Below, in pieces: positions 8,262-16,251 of a DNA stretch of 50,839 bases. The number at the start of each line of letters is the position of its first letter. Positions within the stretch are counted from its first letter, which is position 1. The notes below the pieces were generated by a model. It was not told the origin of the DNA and searched no databases. It saw only the letters and a program-made list of their open reading frames with translations. Both the position numbers and the translations under genes were made by a program. The DNA is from an uncultured Leucobacter sp. (GTDB lineage Bacteria; Actinomycetota; Actinomycetes; Actinomycetales; Microbacteriaceae), in contig CALCJF010000030.1 in the NCBI GenBank assembly GCA_937967375.1, positions 1 to 50,839 of the forward strand, given 5' to 3'.

Positions 8262-9317
8262 CTACCAACGGTTGTGCACCTCTTCGGCCCAACCGAGCAG
8301 CTCATCGAACTCAATCTTCTCGCCGGCGGCGGTCGTGAACGAACCCCTCCATTGGCCGAAACACTGGTCAGTATGCCCCTGCAACACCACGAGATCGGTG
8401 CGGGTGCGCTTGTTATGAAACGGCACGAAGGTCGCGTCAAGCCCGCCGCCGGTCACTCGCCAGGGCTCGCGCCAGCGCTCCCCCTCAACCGAGTACTGCC
8501 AGGTCGTCTCGCCGTGAATCTTGTGCATGCGCCCGTCGACGAAGAAGGCGTTCTCGCTGACGCCAGTGCCCTCGGTCCACTTCGCACCCACCTGCAGGCC
8601 GATGACGCGCCCGCCGGCCCGCGGCGATCGGCCAGACGCCGCGCCCCAGTTCCACTGAATGTCGTAAGGCCACCTGCCACGCCCGTGGTCGAGCACCGCC
8701 CAGGCCTCGCCCGCAGCGCCTCCGATCTCGAAGTCGATGCCGTCGATGCGCAGCACGCCGGCCGCTGGGCGGGCGAGATCCTTGACCGTGTACTGAAATC
8801 TGGTGTCGCTCCACGGCACGACCACTGCGAGGCGCTCGTGACCTGCGGGCAGCTCGGCAACAACGTCGAGCGAGACCCCGGGCATCGCCATACGCAGACG
8901 GGTGCCAGCCGCCGCGTCGCCGGCCGCGCCGCCGCCTGCCGACTTGCCACCGCCCACCTCATCGATATCGATGGCAAGATTCTTCGCGCGCGTCATCGAA
9001 CGCCCCCGCTCGAGCGTCGGGGCAAGCACGGTGCCCCGCGGTGGAATTACCGTAGCGGCAGCGCCTCGACTCTCACCCGTCGCGCGATCGTACACCCAGA
9101 CCTCGGGCACACAGGCGTAGTCGATATGCGAGACGGTAAGCCCGACTATGTGGGTTGGGGTCGCGATGTTCCAATACTCCCAGCGCTTGTTGCGGCCCCT
9201 GCCGCGCGCAAGCCCGCTCGTGTCGACGACAGGCTGCGTCGCCCATCCGACCGCGGCACGGTTCAGCCTGCCGTCGGGCAGCGTCAGCGATACCGGTTCG
9301 GTGAGTTCTGGCTCCAT
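8262..9317 (-). CDS. DUF2804 domain protein
   Basis: About 351 residues matching DUF2804, a beta-rich family often described as lipocalin-like: GRGRNKRWEYWNI, HIDYACVPEVWVYD, IQWNWGAASG, and the late GVSENAFFVDGRMHKI and FHNKRTRTDL. Function unknown. The chosen ATG at 9317 has AAAGGA upstream; an in-frame GTG at 9374 would overlap the stop of the upstream esterase by 4 bp (GTGA), also plausible. It belongs to the hydroxyacid dehydrogenase-esterase-DUF2804 operon, suggesting a link to lipid or ester metabolism, which is inference. Confidence 0.83.
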   Translation of the reverse strand: MEPELTEPVSLTLPDGRLNRAAVGWATQPVVDTSGLARGRGRNKRWEYWNIATPTHIVGLTVSHIDYACVPEVWVYDRATGESRGAAATVIPPRGTVLAPTLERGRSMTRAKNLAIDIDEVGGGKSAGGGAAGDAAAGTRLRMAMPGVSLDVVAELPAGHERLAVVVPWSDTRFQYTVKDLARPAAGVLRIDGIDFEIGGAAGEAWAVLDHGRGRWPYDIQWNWGAASGRSPRAGGRVIGLQVGAKWTEGTGVSENAFFVDGRMHKIHGETTWQYSVEGERWREPWRVTGGGLDATFVPFHNKRTRTDLVVLQGHTDQCFGQWRGSFTTAAGEKIEFDELLGWAEEVHNRW

Positions 9318-9370
9318 CGCTTGATCCTTTCGTTGCGGTGCGCGAGTGATTTGGTCATCAGGGGCGAGGA

Positions 9371-11032
9371 TCACCCGGCGCGCGCGACCTCACCCAGCCC
9401 GAGTTCGCGCTCGACTTTGCCCCGCAACTTGCGCAGCCGCTCGCCGCGCAGGGCTCGTACTCCGAGCGTGCGGGGATCGGCGGGGAGGGCGCTGAGTGTG
9501 CGAACGCCCTCGTCGCAGCGCACGACGAAGACGAGCGCGTCCCTCGGCGTGATCGGTGACCGGTAGCTGCCCCTCACGAGCTGCCGCGGTTCGATGCGCA
9601 CCTCGAGCACACGGCTGCTGTCTAGGTAGAGCACCTCGTCGCCGAGATCGGCGCGCACCGTGAGACCCTTCTGCGAGACTCCGAGCGTCAGCATGCCGAA
9701 TTGGCCGTTGCGCGGCGCTTTGCCACCGAGCGCGAGTAGCTCGGCGTAAGTCGTGTCGCTCTGGTGCAGCTGCTCGATGACCAGCGCGCCGGGATTCTTC
9801 AGCAGCACCCCGCGCGCCCTGATCAGCGCGAAGAGGCGCATGAAGCCCGCCACAAAGAGAAACGCGAGTGCGACGAGCAACGCCGCGAACATGAACCCCG
9901 CGCCTCCGGAGGTGTCGGGCACACGCGCGCCGTTCAGCACTGCAAAGAAGCCCGCACCGACGAGGCCGCCGACAACGAGCAGGGCGCCAAGAAAGGATCG
10001 CCAGAACAGGCGCGTGTATCCGACTGGGTAGGCGCCCGTGTGATCAAGCGGGGGCACCGGCAGCAGGGGCAAGCCGGCGAGCTCGCGTGTTGCACCTGGG
10101 TCGACGAGGCGCTGCAGCGCGAAGAGACTCAGGGGCTTCGGGCCCTCGGAGACCGCTGTCAGCAGGCCTCGCACCAGTAGGTCGATCGTAGTCCGCGCGT
10201 CACGCGTCGCCCGCGGCGACTCGTCGGGGCGATTCAGGTAGCCGTGCACCGTACCTGGCTGCACGATCTCGGTCACGTTGACCCCGCTCGCGCGCAGCTG
10301 GCCTGCGAACTGTTCGGCCGAGGCGCGCAAGTCGTCGGCCTCTGCGTTCACGATGACCGTCGGCGGCAGCAATGCGAGGCGCTCTGTGGGCAACTCGCCC
10401 GCGACATCTGGAGCAGTTAGTGCCGCCGGATCCTCGCCGAGATAAAAGTCGTACATCTCGGCGATGCGTTCGGGGCCGAAGCGGCGCTCCACTGGAAGAG
10501 TCGCGGTGAGTGCCGCGATCGCCTGGTCTGCGCGTTGCACCCGGTGCAGGGTGGGGTAGACGAGGGCGAGGCCGTCGGGGCGCACTGTGGCGTCTGCGCT
10601 TTTGGCCGCAAGCTCTGCCTGCTCGAGCGCAGCCAACACCGCAAGGTGCGCGCCGGCACTCGCGCCACCGGCGAAGACCGGGCCCGCGTGCGTTTCGCGC
10701 ACCTGACGCAACACCGCACGCACATCGTTTGCGGGCGCGGGCGCCTTCACCTCATCGCTCGCGAGCGAGTAGTCGACCGAATAGACCTTGAGCCCGGCCT
10801 CGGCGAAGCGACGCGACGCCCAATCGGCCTCGGGCCAGTCGAGAGTGCCGCGCACGAAGGACCCGCCGTGCGCCCAGACGAGCGTGCCCCACGGTGCGCT
10901 GTCGCCGCGCAGTTCTTCTGAGTTGGGGTCGTAGATGCGCACTGGCACCTTGGCCGAGCCGACCCGGTTCGGCCGCTCGCCGACGGGAGCTGCCGCGGGC
11001 CCCGCCATGCGCACATCGGTAATGCGAGGCAC
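9371..11032 (-). CDS. HSL-type esterase fused to a two-TM, PH-like C-terminal module
   Basis: A 553-residue protein in two parts. Residues 1-300 are an alpha/beta hydrolase of the hormone-sensitive-lipase group: HGGSF oxyanion motif at about 55-59, nucleophile GGASAG (Ser125), acidic residue in EADD (about 231-234), His263 in TVHGY. Residues about 345-367 and 379-403 are transmembrane helices, and 430-553 form a mostly beta-strand tail (FGMLTLGVSQKGLTVR, LYLDSSRVLEVRI) resembling a bacterial PH domain. With no signal peptide, the hydrolase and the tail would both face the cytoplasm. The GTG start lies 3 bp after the dehydrogenase stop, so it is in its operon. The fusion is unusual; the PH-like assignment is inference. 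Confidence 0.82.
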   Translation of the reverse strand: MPRITDVRMAGPAAAPVGERPNRVGSAKVPVRIYDPNSEELRGDSAPWGTLVWAHGGSFVRGTLDWPEADWASRRFAEAGLKVYSVDYSLASDEVKAPAPANDVRAVLRQVRETHAGPVFAGGASAGAHLAVLAALEQAELAAKSADATVRPDGLALVYPTLHRVQRADQAIAALTATLPVERRFGPERIAEMYDFYLGEDPAALTAPDVAGELPTERLALLPPTVIVNAEADDLRASAEQFAGQLRASGVNVTEIVQPGTVHGYLNRPDESPRATRDARTTIDLLVRGLLTAVSEGPKPLSLFALQRLVDPGATRELAGLPLLPVPPLDHTGAYPVGYTRLFWRSFLGALLVVGGLVGAGFFAVLNGARVPDTSGGAGFMFAALLVALAFLFVAGFMRLFALIRARGVLLKNPGALVIEQLHQSDTTYAELLALGGKAPRNGQFGMLTLGVSQKGLTVRADLGDEVLYLDSSRVLEVRIEPRQLVRGSYRSPITPRDALVFVVRCDEGVRTLSALPADPRTLGVRALRGERLRKLRGKVERELGLGEVARAG

Positions 11033-11035
11033 GCC

Positions 11036-11971
11036 TCAGCCGCCGAGCACGATGTTCTCGGGCGCCTCGCCCGCGCGAAGATGCTCGATCTGGCGGCGAA
11101 TGAGCGCCGCCATGCGCGGCAGCATCGCCGTCGAGTCGCCGCCGGCGTGCGGGGTGATCAGCGCGTGCTCGCACTGCCACAGCGGGTGGTCAGCGGGTAG
11201 CGGCTCTGGGTCGGTCACGTCGAGCGCGGCGCGCAGCCGACCGGTCTGCAGCTCGGCAACGAGCGCATCGGTCACGACCACGCCGCCCCGCGCCACGTTC
11301 ACGAGCAGCGCACCGTCCGGCATTGCGGCGAGCGCCTCTGCGTCGATCATGCCTCGGGTTTCGTCGGTGAGCGGCACGGTGAGGATCACGATCTCGGATC
11401 GCGTCAGCGAGTCTCGCAGTCCGTCGAAGCCGAGCACCTCTACCTCGTCGCCCGCCAGGTTACGTTCGGTGCGCGCGGTGCGGGCGATCCTCGTCACTCG
11501 TGCTTCAAAACCCGCGAGCCGGGCGTCGACCGCTTTGCCGACTCCGCCGTAACCGACGATCAACACGCTGCGGTCGGCGAGGCTCGGAAAGGTGCGCAGA
11601 TTCCAGGTGGCGGTGATGCCGTCGCGCACGAAGTCGGCGAGGCCCCGCTGCGCGGCGATCGCGAGGCCGACCGCGAGCTCGGCGGTCGAGGTCTCGTGCA
11701 CCGAGGTGGCGTTGGCGAATGGCAGGCCGGCGGGCACGAACCTATCGACCCCGTCGAAGCCGATCGACTGCCACTGCACGAGGCGGGCCTCGACCTGGTT
11801 TAGCGCCTCGAGTCGCCTGCGGCCGCCCCAGTACGGCGGCACGACGATGTCGATGCGTTCGCGCGGCGGCGGCCCGTCGAGGTTCCAGGTTACGAACTCA
11901 ACGCCCTCGACGGCACCAATAGCCGCAGCGAGCCCCTCGTCATCGGGCAACGACACCACAAATTCAGCCAT
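11036..11971 (-). CDS. D-isomer-specific 2-hydroxyacid dehydrogenase
   Basis: A 311-residue NAD(P)-dependent oxidoreductase that interconverts a 2-keto acid and a D-2-hydroxy acid. The Rossmann loop is GYGGVG at 140-145, and the catalytic triad is visible as Arg228 (NVARGG), Glu256 (DPEPLP) and His275 (TPHAGG). VHETSTAELAVGLAI at 91-105 is the usual family signature. No ACT domain is present, so it is not the regulated SerA form. It is the first gene of an operon with the membrane esterase. A TAGACT box sits 6 nt before the ATG. Substrate not predictable. Confidence 0.9.
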   Translation of the reverse strand: MAEFVVSLPDDEGLAAAIGAVEGVEFVTWNLDGPPPRERIDIVVPPYWGGRRRLEALNQVEARLVQWQSIGFDGVDRFVPAGLPFANATSVHETSTAELAVGLAIAAQRGLADFVRDGITATWNLRTFPSLADRSVLIVGYGGVGKAVDARLAGFEARVTRIARTARTERNLAGDEVEVLGFDGLRDSLTRSEIVILTVPLTDETRGMIDAEALAAMPDGALLVNVARGGVVVTDALVAELQTGRLRAALDVTDPEPLPADHPLWQCEHALITPHAGGDSTAMLPRMAALIRRQIEHLRAGEAPENIVLGG

Positions 11972-11977
11972 ATGGCG

Positions 11978-11983
11978 AGTCTA
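11978..11983 (-). promoter_or_regulatory. -10 element of the hydroxyacid dehydrogenase operon (leaderless)
   Basis: TAGACT on the minus strand, 6 nt before the ATG at 11971. Confidence 0.6.
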
Positions 11984-12032
11984 GGGCGGGCAAACCCGCA
12001 GCGCACTTCCCCTGCGCCTCGCGACCAGGCGC

Positions 12033-12087
12033 AGTAGTGCACGAATTGCGGCTCGGCAGCCCTCGAGGCCGCAACTCGTGCACTACT
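12033..12087. repeat. Long inverted repeat, 20-bp arms with a 15-nt loop
   Basis: AGTAGTGCACGAATTGCGGC (12033-12052) is matched by its complement at 12068-12087 with one difference out of 20. It lies between the permease terminator and the hydroxyacid dehydrogenase promoter. No second copy was noticed in the window. No U-tract follows on either strand, so a simple terminator role is doubtful. Confidence 0.85.
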
Positions 12088-12144
12088 GAACCGGGGCCCC
12101 GCCAATTTCGACCCGAGACATGGGTGGGGCAACGGCACAAAACA

Positions 12145-12176
12145 GGCGGCCCCACAACCGAAGTCGTGGGGCCGCC
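12145..12176 (-). terminator. Intrinsic terminator of the APC permease gene
   Basis: Arms GGCGGCCCCAC (12145-12155) and GTGGGGCCGCC (12166-12176) are perfectly complementary around a 10-nt loop. Read on the minus strand the hairpin is followed by TGTTTTGTG. It begins 26 bp after the permease stop. Confidence 0.85.
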
Positions 12177-12202
12177 AGTGCAACTACGAATCGGGTCGCA
12201 GG

Positions 12203-13711
12203 CTATTCGACCTTGATCGCACCGGTGCGGCGGCGGATTTCATCCGCCACCACGCGGGCGTCACCCTCGGGAGCGTTCGACTTCGAGTCAGGCCGCGCCA
12301 CGAACAGGTAGATCAGACCCGTCACCAGCACGACCGCGAGGCCGATCAGCACCACGTAGTCGGTGAAGAAGTCACCCGAGGCGCCCGGGGTCGCGAGCAA
12401 GATCATCGCGAAGATGCCGTACGCGAGCGCCAGCACATTCACAACGATGCCCAGGCCGCCAAGGCTGAACGGACCCGCGGGCTTCCAACCCTGGAAGCGC
12501 TGCTTCAGGCTCGCGAACACCACCATCTGGAACGACAGGTAGATACCGAGGATCGCGAACGAGGTGACCGGCACGAGAATGTTCTCGTTGATGAAGATCA
12601 GCACGCAGATCAGGGCGGGCACGGTGCACGCCACGATGAGCGCGTTTGTGGGAACCTTGCTGCGCTCGGACACCTTCGAGAGCCAGGCGTGACCGGGCAG
12701 CATGCCGTCTCGAGCGAACGAGTACAGCAGGCGGCTCGCGGCAGCCTGCAGGCTCAGCACGCACGAGATAAAGGCGAGGATCGCAATGATCAAGAACAGC
12801 TTTGCGCCTGCGGTGCCAAGCGTCGCCTCGAGGATGGCGGGGATCGGGTCTGCGACCTTGCCCGCAACGATGTCTTCGAGGTTGGGTGCCGCGAGCACGT
12901 AGCCGCCGAACGAGAACAGCGCCGAAATCGCACCCACGAGAATCGTCATGATCATCGCGCGCGGAATGCGACGAGCGGGATCAGACACCTCCTCGGCAAC
13001 GTCACCGCAGGCCTCGAAGCCGTAGAAGAGGAAGAGCCCCGCAAGCGCCGACGCGAAGAAGACGGGAACGTACGAGCCGTCGCCCGCGGTGCCCATCGTG
13101 TCGAAGAAGACCGAGAAGTCGTGCTTGCGCTGGAAGATCAGCAGATAGAGGCCAAGGCCGATCACGCCGATGAGCTCGGCGAAGAGGCCGATCCTCGCAA
13201 TGCGCGCGAGCCACTTCGTGCCCGAAAAGTTGATCGCCAGAGCAAGCAGCAGCAGACCGAGCGCAAACCCGAGGTTCACCGCCGGGGTGAGTTCAGCCCC
13301 GAACAGGCTTGCCACGAAGCCCGCGCCGAACTCGGCAACCGCCGTGATCGTGACGATCATCGCCCAGATGTAGACCCAGGCTGCGAGCCAGGCATAACGA
13401 CGGCCCCAGAGCCTGCGCGCCCACGGGTAGATGCCGCCGTGAATCGGGTACTGCGACACGACCTCGCCGAACACGAGCGCGACGAGCATCTGGCCGCAGG
13501 CCACGATCACGATCCACCAGATCGAGGGCGGGCCACCGGTGGCGAGCGCCACTGCAAGCAGCGAATAGACGCCGACGAGCGGCGAGAGATACGTGAAGCC
13601 GAGCGCGAAGTTCGCCCAGAGGCTCATCGAGCGGTCGAACTTGCCCTCGTAGCCGAGCACCGAGAGGTGTTCGTCGTCGGCAAGGTGGCCGGCGGGTTCT
13701 TTGGATGACAT
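12203..13711 (-). CDS. APC-family amino acid permease
   Basis: A 502-residue, 12-helix amino acid-polyamine-organocation transporter, closest in pattern to the GABA/choline-type ACT group. Diagnostic stretches are FALGFTYLSPLVGVYSL in helix 1, YPIHGGIYPWARRLWG before helix 3, and GFEACGDVAEEVSDPARRIPRA at helix 6. It would import an amino acid or amine across the cytoplasmic membrane. The open frame runs further upstream, but AGGAGACGACG precedes the ATG at 13711 and the added residues are Arg-rich and not membrane-protein-like, so I start there. It is monocistronic and divergent from the alpha/beta hydrolase. Confidence 0.9.
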   Translation of the reverse strand: MSSKEPAGHLADDEHLSVLGYEGKFDRSMSLWANFALGFTYLSPLVGVYSLLAVALATGGPPSIWWIVIVACGQMLVALVFGEVVSQYPIHGGIYPWARRLWGRRYAWLAAWVYIWAMIVTITAVAEFGAGFVASLFGAELTPAVNLGFALGLLLLALAINFSGTKWLARIARIGLFAELIGVIGLGLYLLIFQRKHDFSVFFDTMGTAGDGSYVPVFFASALAGLFLFYGFEACGDVAEEVSDPARRIPRAMIMTILVGAISALFSFGGYVLAAPNLEDIVAGKVADPIPAILEATLGTAGAKLFLIIAILAFISCVLSLQAAASRLLYSFARDGMLPGHAWLSKVSERSKVPTNALIVACTVPALICVLIFINENILVPVTSFAILGIYLSFQMVVFASLKQRFQGWKPAGPFSLGGLGIVVNVLALAYGIFAMILLATPGASGDFFTDYVVLIGLAVVLVTGLIYLFVARPDSKSNAPEGDARVVADEIRRRTGAIKVE

Positions 13712-13824
13712 CGTCGTCTCCTGATCTGCGTCGATCTGTAGATGGTGTGTTGATGCGGCGTGGCGGCCCATGCTGCCGCCTGCGGGATAAGCATAGACCC
13801 GAGGATCGGCCCACGCGCGCAGGG

Positions 13825-13830
13825 TAGTGT
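13825..13830 (+). promoter_or_regulatory. -10 element of the alpha/beta hydrolase gene (leaderless)
   Basis: TAGTGT, 6 nt before the ATG at 13837; no Shine-Dalgarno. Confidence 0.55.
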
Positions 13831-13836
13831 TGCACC

Positions 13837-14763
13837 ATGAGCATCGACGCGCAGGCCAAGGCCTACACCGAGTTCGACTACACGGACGCGCAGGGCATCG
13901 AGATTCGCGCCTACGTCTGGCTGCCCGGCCCGATCGGCAGCTTCGACGACACAGACGTGATCGCGAGCGCCTCGACCGGCGGCGAGCCCCATGCGATCGT
14001 GCAGATCGCGCACGGCATCGGCGAGCACGCGCTGCGCTACGACGCATTCGCGCAGGTGCTCGCGGCAAACGGCTTTGCGGTGTACGCCGACGACCATCGC
14101 GGGCACGGCGAGACCGGCAGGCGCCAGCACGGCGGCGATCTGTCGCGGCTCGGCAAGCTCGGCCCCGGCGGGCTGAAGGCGACCGAGGCCGCGATCCTTC
14201 GCCTCACCGCCATCGCGCGCGAACGCCACCCGGGCCTGCCGGTCATCATGTTCGGGCACTCATGGGGGTCGCTCATGACGCAGCGCATCATCAACCACGA
14301 GGCGCGCCCCTTCGACGCGGTCGTACTCTCGGGCAGCGCGTACCGCACGCCGCTCGCGATGGAGTCGGGCGATCTGAACAAGCGTTGGCGCAGCCCCGAG
14401 GCGAACGGTTTCGAATGGCTGAGCAGTGATCCTCGCACCGCGCGAGACTTTATCGCCGATCCTCTGTGCTTCGCGGCCGACGTCATGAAGCTCTTCGGCC
14501 TCGCCGACGGCGCGAGACTCTTCGGCACCCCCGCAGCGGGAGTCGCCGACGTGCCGATGCTGATCGTTTCAGGGCGCGATGATCCGCTGAGCCGCGGCGA
14601 CAGCCTGCGCAACCTCGCCGACGCCTATCGGGCACGCGGGGTGCGCGACGTCACGCTGCGGCTCTTCGACGGGCGCCACGAGCTGCTCAACGAGACGAAT
14701 CGCGACGAGGTCATGTCGTTCATCGTGACCTGGATGCTCGATCGCTTCGGCGCGGGCGAATAG
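13837..14763 (+). CDS. Monoacylglycerol-lipase-like alpha/beta hydrolase (S33-type)
   Basis: A 308-residue soluble hydrolase. AHGIGEHALRYDAFA and DHRGHGETG match the lysophospholipase/monoacylglycerol lipase group. The nucleophile elbow GHSWGS is at 140-145 (Ser142); the acid is in SGRDDPLS and the His in DGRHELLNE. It probably cleaves monoacylglycerols or lysophospholipids. It is divergent from the permease and is followed 29 bp later by the lipoate-ligase homologue, which has its own apparent -10 box. Confidence 0.88.
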   Translation: MSIDAQAKAYTEFDYTDAQGIEIRAYVWLPGPIGSFDDTDVIASASTGGEPHAIVQIAHGIGEHALRYDAFAQVLAANGFAVYADDHRGHGETGRRQHGGDLSRLGKLGPGGLKATEAAILRLTAIARERHPGLPVIMFGHSWGSLMTQRIINHEARPFDAVVLSGSAYRTPLAMESGDLNKRWRSPEANGFEWLSSDPRTARDFIADPLCFAADVMKLFGLADGARLFGTPAAGVADVPMLIVSGRDDPLSRGDSLRNLADAYRARGVRDVTLRLFDGRHELLNETNRDEVMSFIVTWMLDRFGAGE

Positions 14764-14779
14764 CCCGGCAGCACGGTAC

Positions 14780-14785
14780 TACGCT
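14780..14785 (+). promoter_or_regulatory. -10 element of the lipoate-ligase homologue (leaderless)
   Basis: TACGCT, 7 nt before the ATG at 14793, in the 29-bp gap after the hydrolase stop. Confidence 0.45.
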
Positions 14786-14792
14786 TGATCGC

Positions 14793-15890
14793 ATGACCCA
14801 GCATCATGGCGAATACAAGGTTCCGGGCGGCAAACTCGTCGTCGTAGATTTCGAGGTGCAGCCCGCCTCGGCGGCTTCGGGCGAGCTCAGCGGCGAGGAT
14901 CGCCAGGTCATCACGAACTTCAAACTCTCAGGCGACTTCTTTCTCGAGCCCGACGACGCGCTGGCGCTCATTGTCGACGCGGTGAACGGGCTCGACGCGA
15001 CCTCTGACGTAACCGACGTGAGCGCTGCCGTGCTGAGCGCACTGCCTGCCGACACGCATTTCATCGGCTTCTCGGCCGAGGCGATCGGGGTCGCGGTGCG
15101 GCGCGCGCTGACCGGGGCCGCGCAGTGGCGCGACTACGACTGGAGCATTCTGCACGAGCCCGCCATGTCGCCGATGATGAACGCCGCGCTCGACGAGGTG
15201 CTCGTGAACGAGGTCGGCAGCGGGCGTCGCGGCCCAGCCATGCGCATTTGGGAGTGGAACGAGCCCGCCGTCATCATCGGCAGCTTTCAATCGGTGATCA
15301 ACGAGGTCGACGAGGATCAGCTCGCACTTCGCGGGGCTGCGCTCGTGCGGCGCGTCTCGGGCGGCGGCGCGATGTACATGGAGCCGGCGAACAGCATTAC
15401 CTATGCGCTGTATGTGCCCGAGGAGCTCGTGCGCGGCATGAGCTTCGCCGATTCGTATGCGTTTCTCGACGACTGGGTGCTCGAGGCGCTGCGCTCGCTC
15501 GGCATCGACGCGGTCTACAAGCCGCTCAACGACATCACGAGCCCGGCGGGCAAAATCGGCGGGGCGGCGCAGAAGCGCATCGCGAGTGGGGCCGTGCTGC
15601 ACCACGTGACAATGGCGTATGACATGGACGCCGAGGCGATGACGCAGGTGCTGCGCATCGGCCGCGAGAAGCTGAGTGACAAGGGCACGACGAGCGCTCA
15701 GAAGCGGGTCGATCCGCTGCGCAGCCAGACCGGGCTGTCGCGCGAGGCCATCATCGAGCACATGCTCGAGGTGTTCGTGGCGCGGTACGGCGGCACAACC
15801 GCCCGCGTCACCTCATCTGAATATGCAGAGGCCGAGCGGCTCGTCGCGGAGAAGTTCTCGACCGAGGCTTGGATTCGGCGGGTGCCTTAG
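14793..15890 (+). CDS. Lipoate-protein ligase homologue with N-terminal accessory domain
   Basis: A 365-residue protein. Residues 1 to about 105 match the small accessory domain of bacterial LplA and archaeal LplB (KVPGGKLVVVDFEVQ, SGDFFLEPDDAL, GFSAEAIGVAVRRAL). The remaining 260 residues are a LplA/LipB fold: RRVSGGGAMYMEPANSITYAL binds the nucleotide and acyl group, and the conserved Lys is in PAGKIGGAAQKR. In ordinary bacterial ligases the accessory domain is C-terminal, so the order is swapped. There is no Cys, which argues against a LipM/LipL-type transferase. It would attach lipoate, or an alternative acyl group, to carrier domains of dehydrogenases or GcvH. Confidence 0.85.
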   Translation: MTQHHGEYKVPGGKLVVVDFEVQPASAASGELSGEDRQVITNFKLSGDFFLEPDDALALIVDAVNGLDATSDVTDVSAAVLSALPADTHFIGFSAEAIGVAVRRALTGAAQWRDYDWSILHEPAMSPMMNAALDEVLVNEVGSGRRGPAMRIWEWNEPAVIIGSFQSVINEVDEDQLALRGAALVRRVSGGGAMYMEPANSITYALYVPEELVRGMSFADSYAFLDDWVLEALRSLGIDAVYKPLNDITSPAGKIGGAAQKRIASGAVLHHVTMAYDMDAEAMTQVLRIGREKLSDKGTTSAQKRVDPLRSQTGLSREAIIEHMLEVFVARYGGTTARVTSSEYAEAERLVAEKFSTEAWIRRVP

Positions 15891-16251
15891 GCCTGGCATT
15901 TTGCCGATGTTTTGGGTCTGCAAAACGCCGCCTGGAGTGTCTGCAGAACACGGCCTGGCCCCAGAATAGTCCCCCTGAAGCATCTTTTGACTGCCTCAAA
16001 GGGTGCATTCGGGGCAAATCTTTCGCCCGCAGAATGAGCGGCCCGCGATCCTCTTCGAAGATGCAAGCCAACACCCACCAAGGTAAGCTTTCTCTCGCAA
16101 CGCAGTTGACGCGGTCGGCAAGCTCTTCACGGAGCCGAGCCGGCAACCGGGTCTGCGACTTCACAACCGCAACCCAGGTACCGCCGAGCATCGCTGCGAA
16201 CCAACGACGCAGTACGACGCCGACGGCACCGCCAGCCAATGGAGGCACTCA
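15891..16251. other. Gene-free spacer before tryptophan dioxygenase, with short repeats
   Basis: In these 361 bp neither strand has a convincing gene: the open frames lack recognisable domains and Shine-Dalgarno sites. A 20-bp near-direct repeat occurs at 15916-15935 and 15939-15958 (GTCTGC..AACGCCGCCTGG type, three differences). An inverted relative, CCTGGCATTTTGC, lies at about 15892-15904. The block could be a regulatory leader for kynA or the remnant of a lost gene. GGAGG at 16241-16245 is the kynA ribosome binding site. Confidence 0.5.

Noticed and set aside
12203..14068. Longer version of the APC permease starting near 14068
   Set aside because: The extra 119 residues are Arg/Ser-rich, overlap the divergent hydrolase, and a good ribosome site supports the ATG at 13711.
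15808..16248. Minus-strand 146-codon frame in the spacer before kynA
   Set aside because: No domain, overlaps the end of the ligase gene, Arg/Pro-rich composition typical of noise, and no ribosome site.
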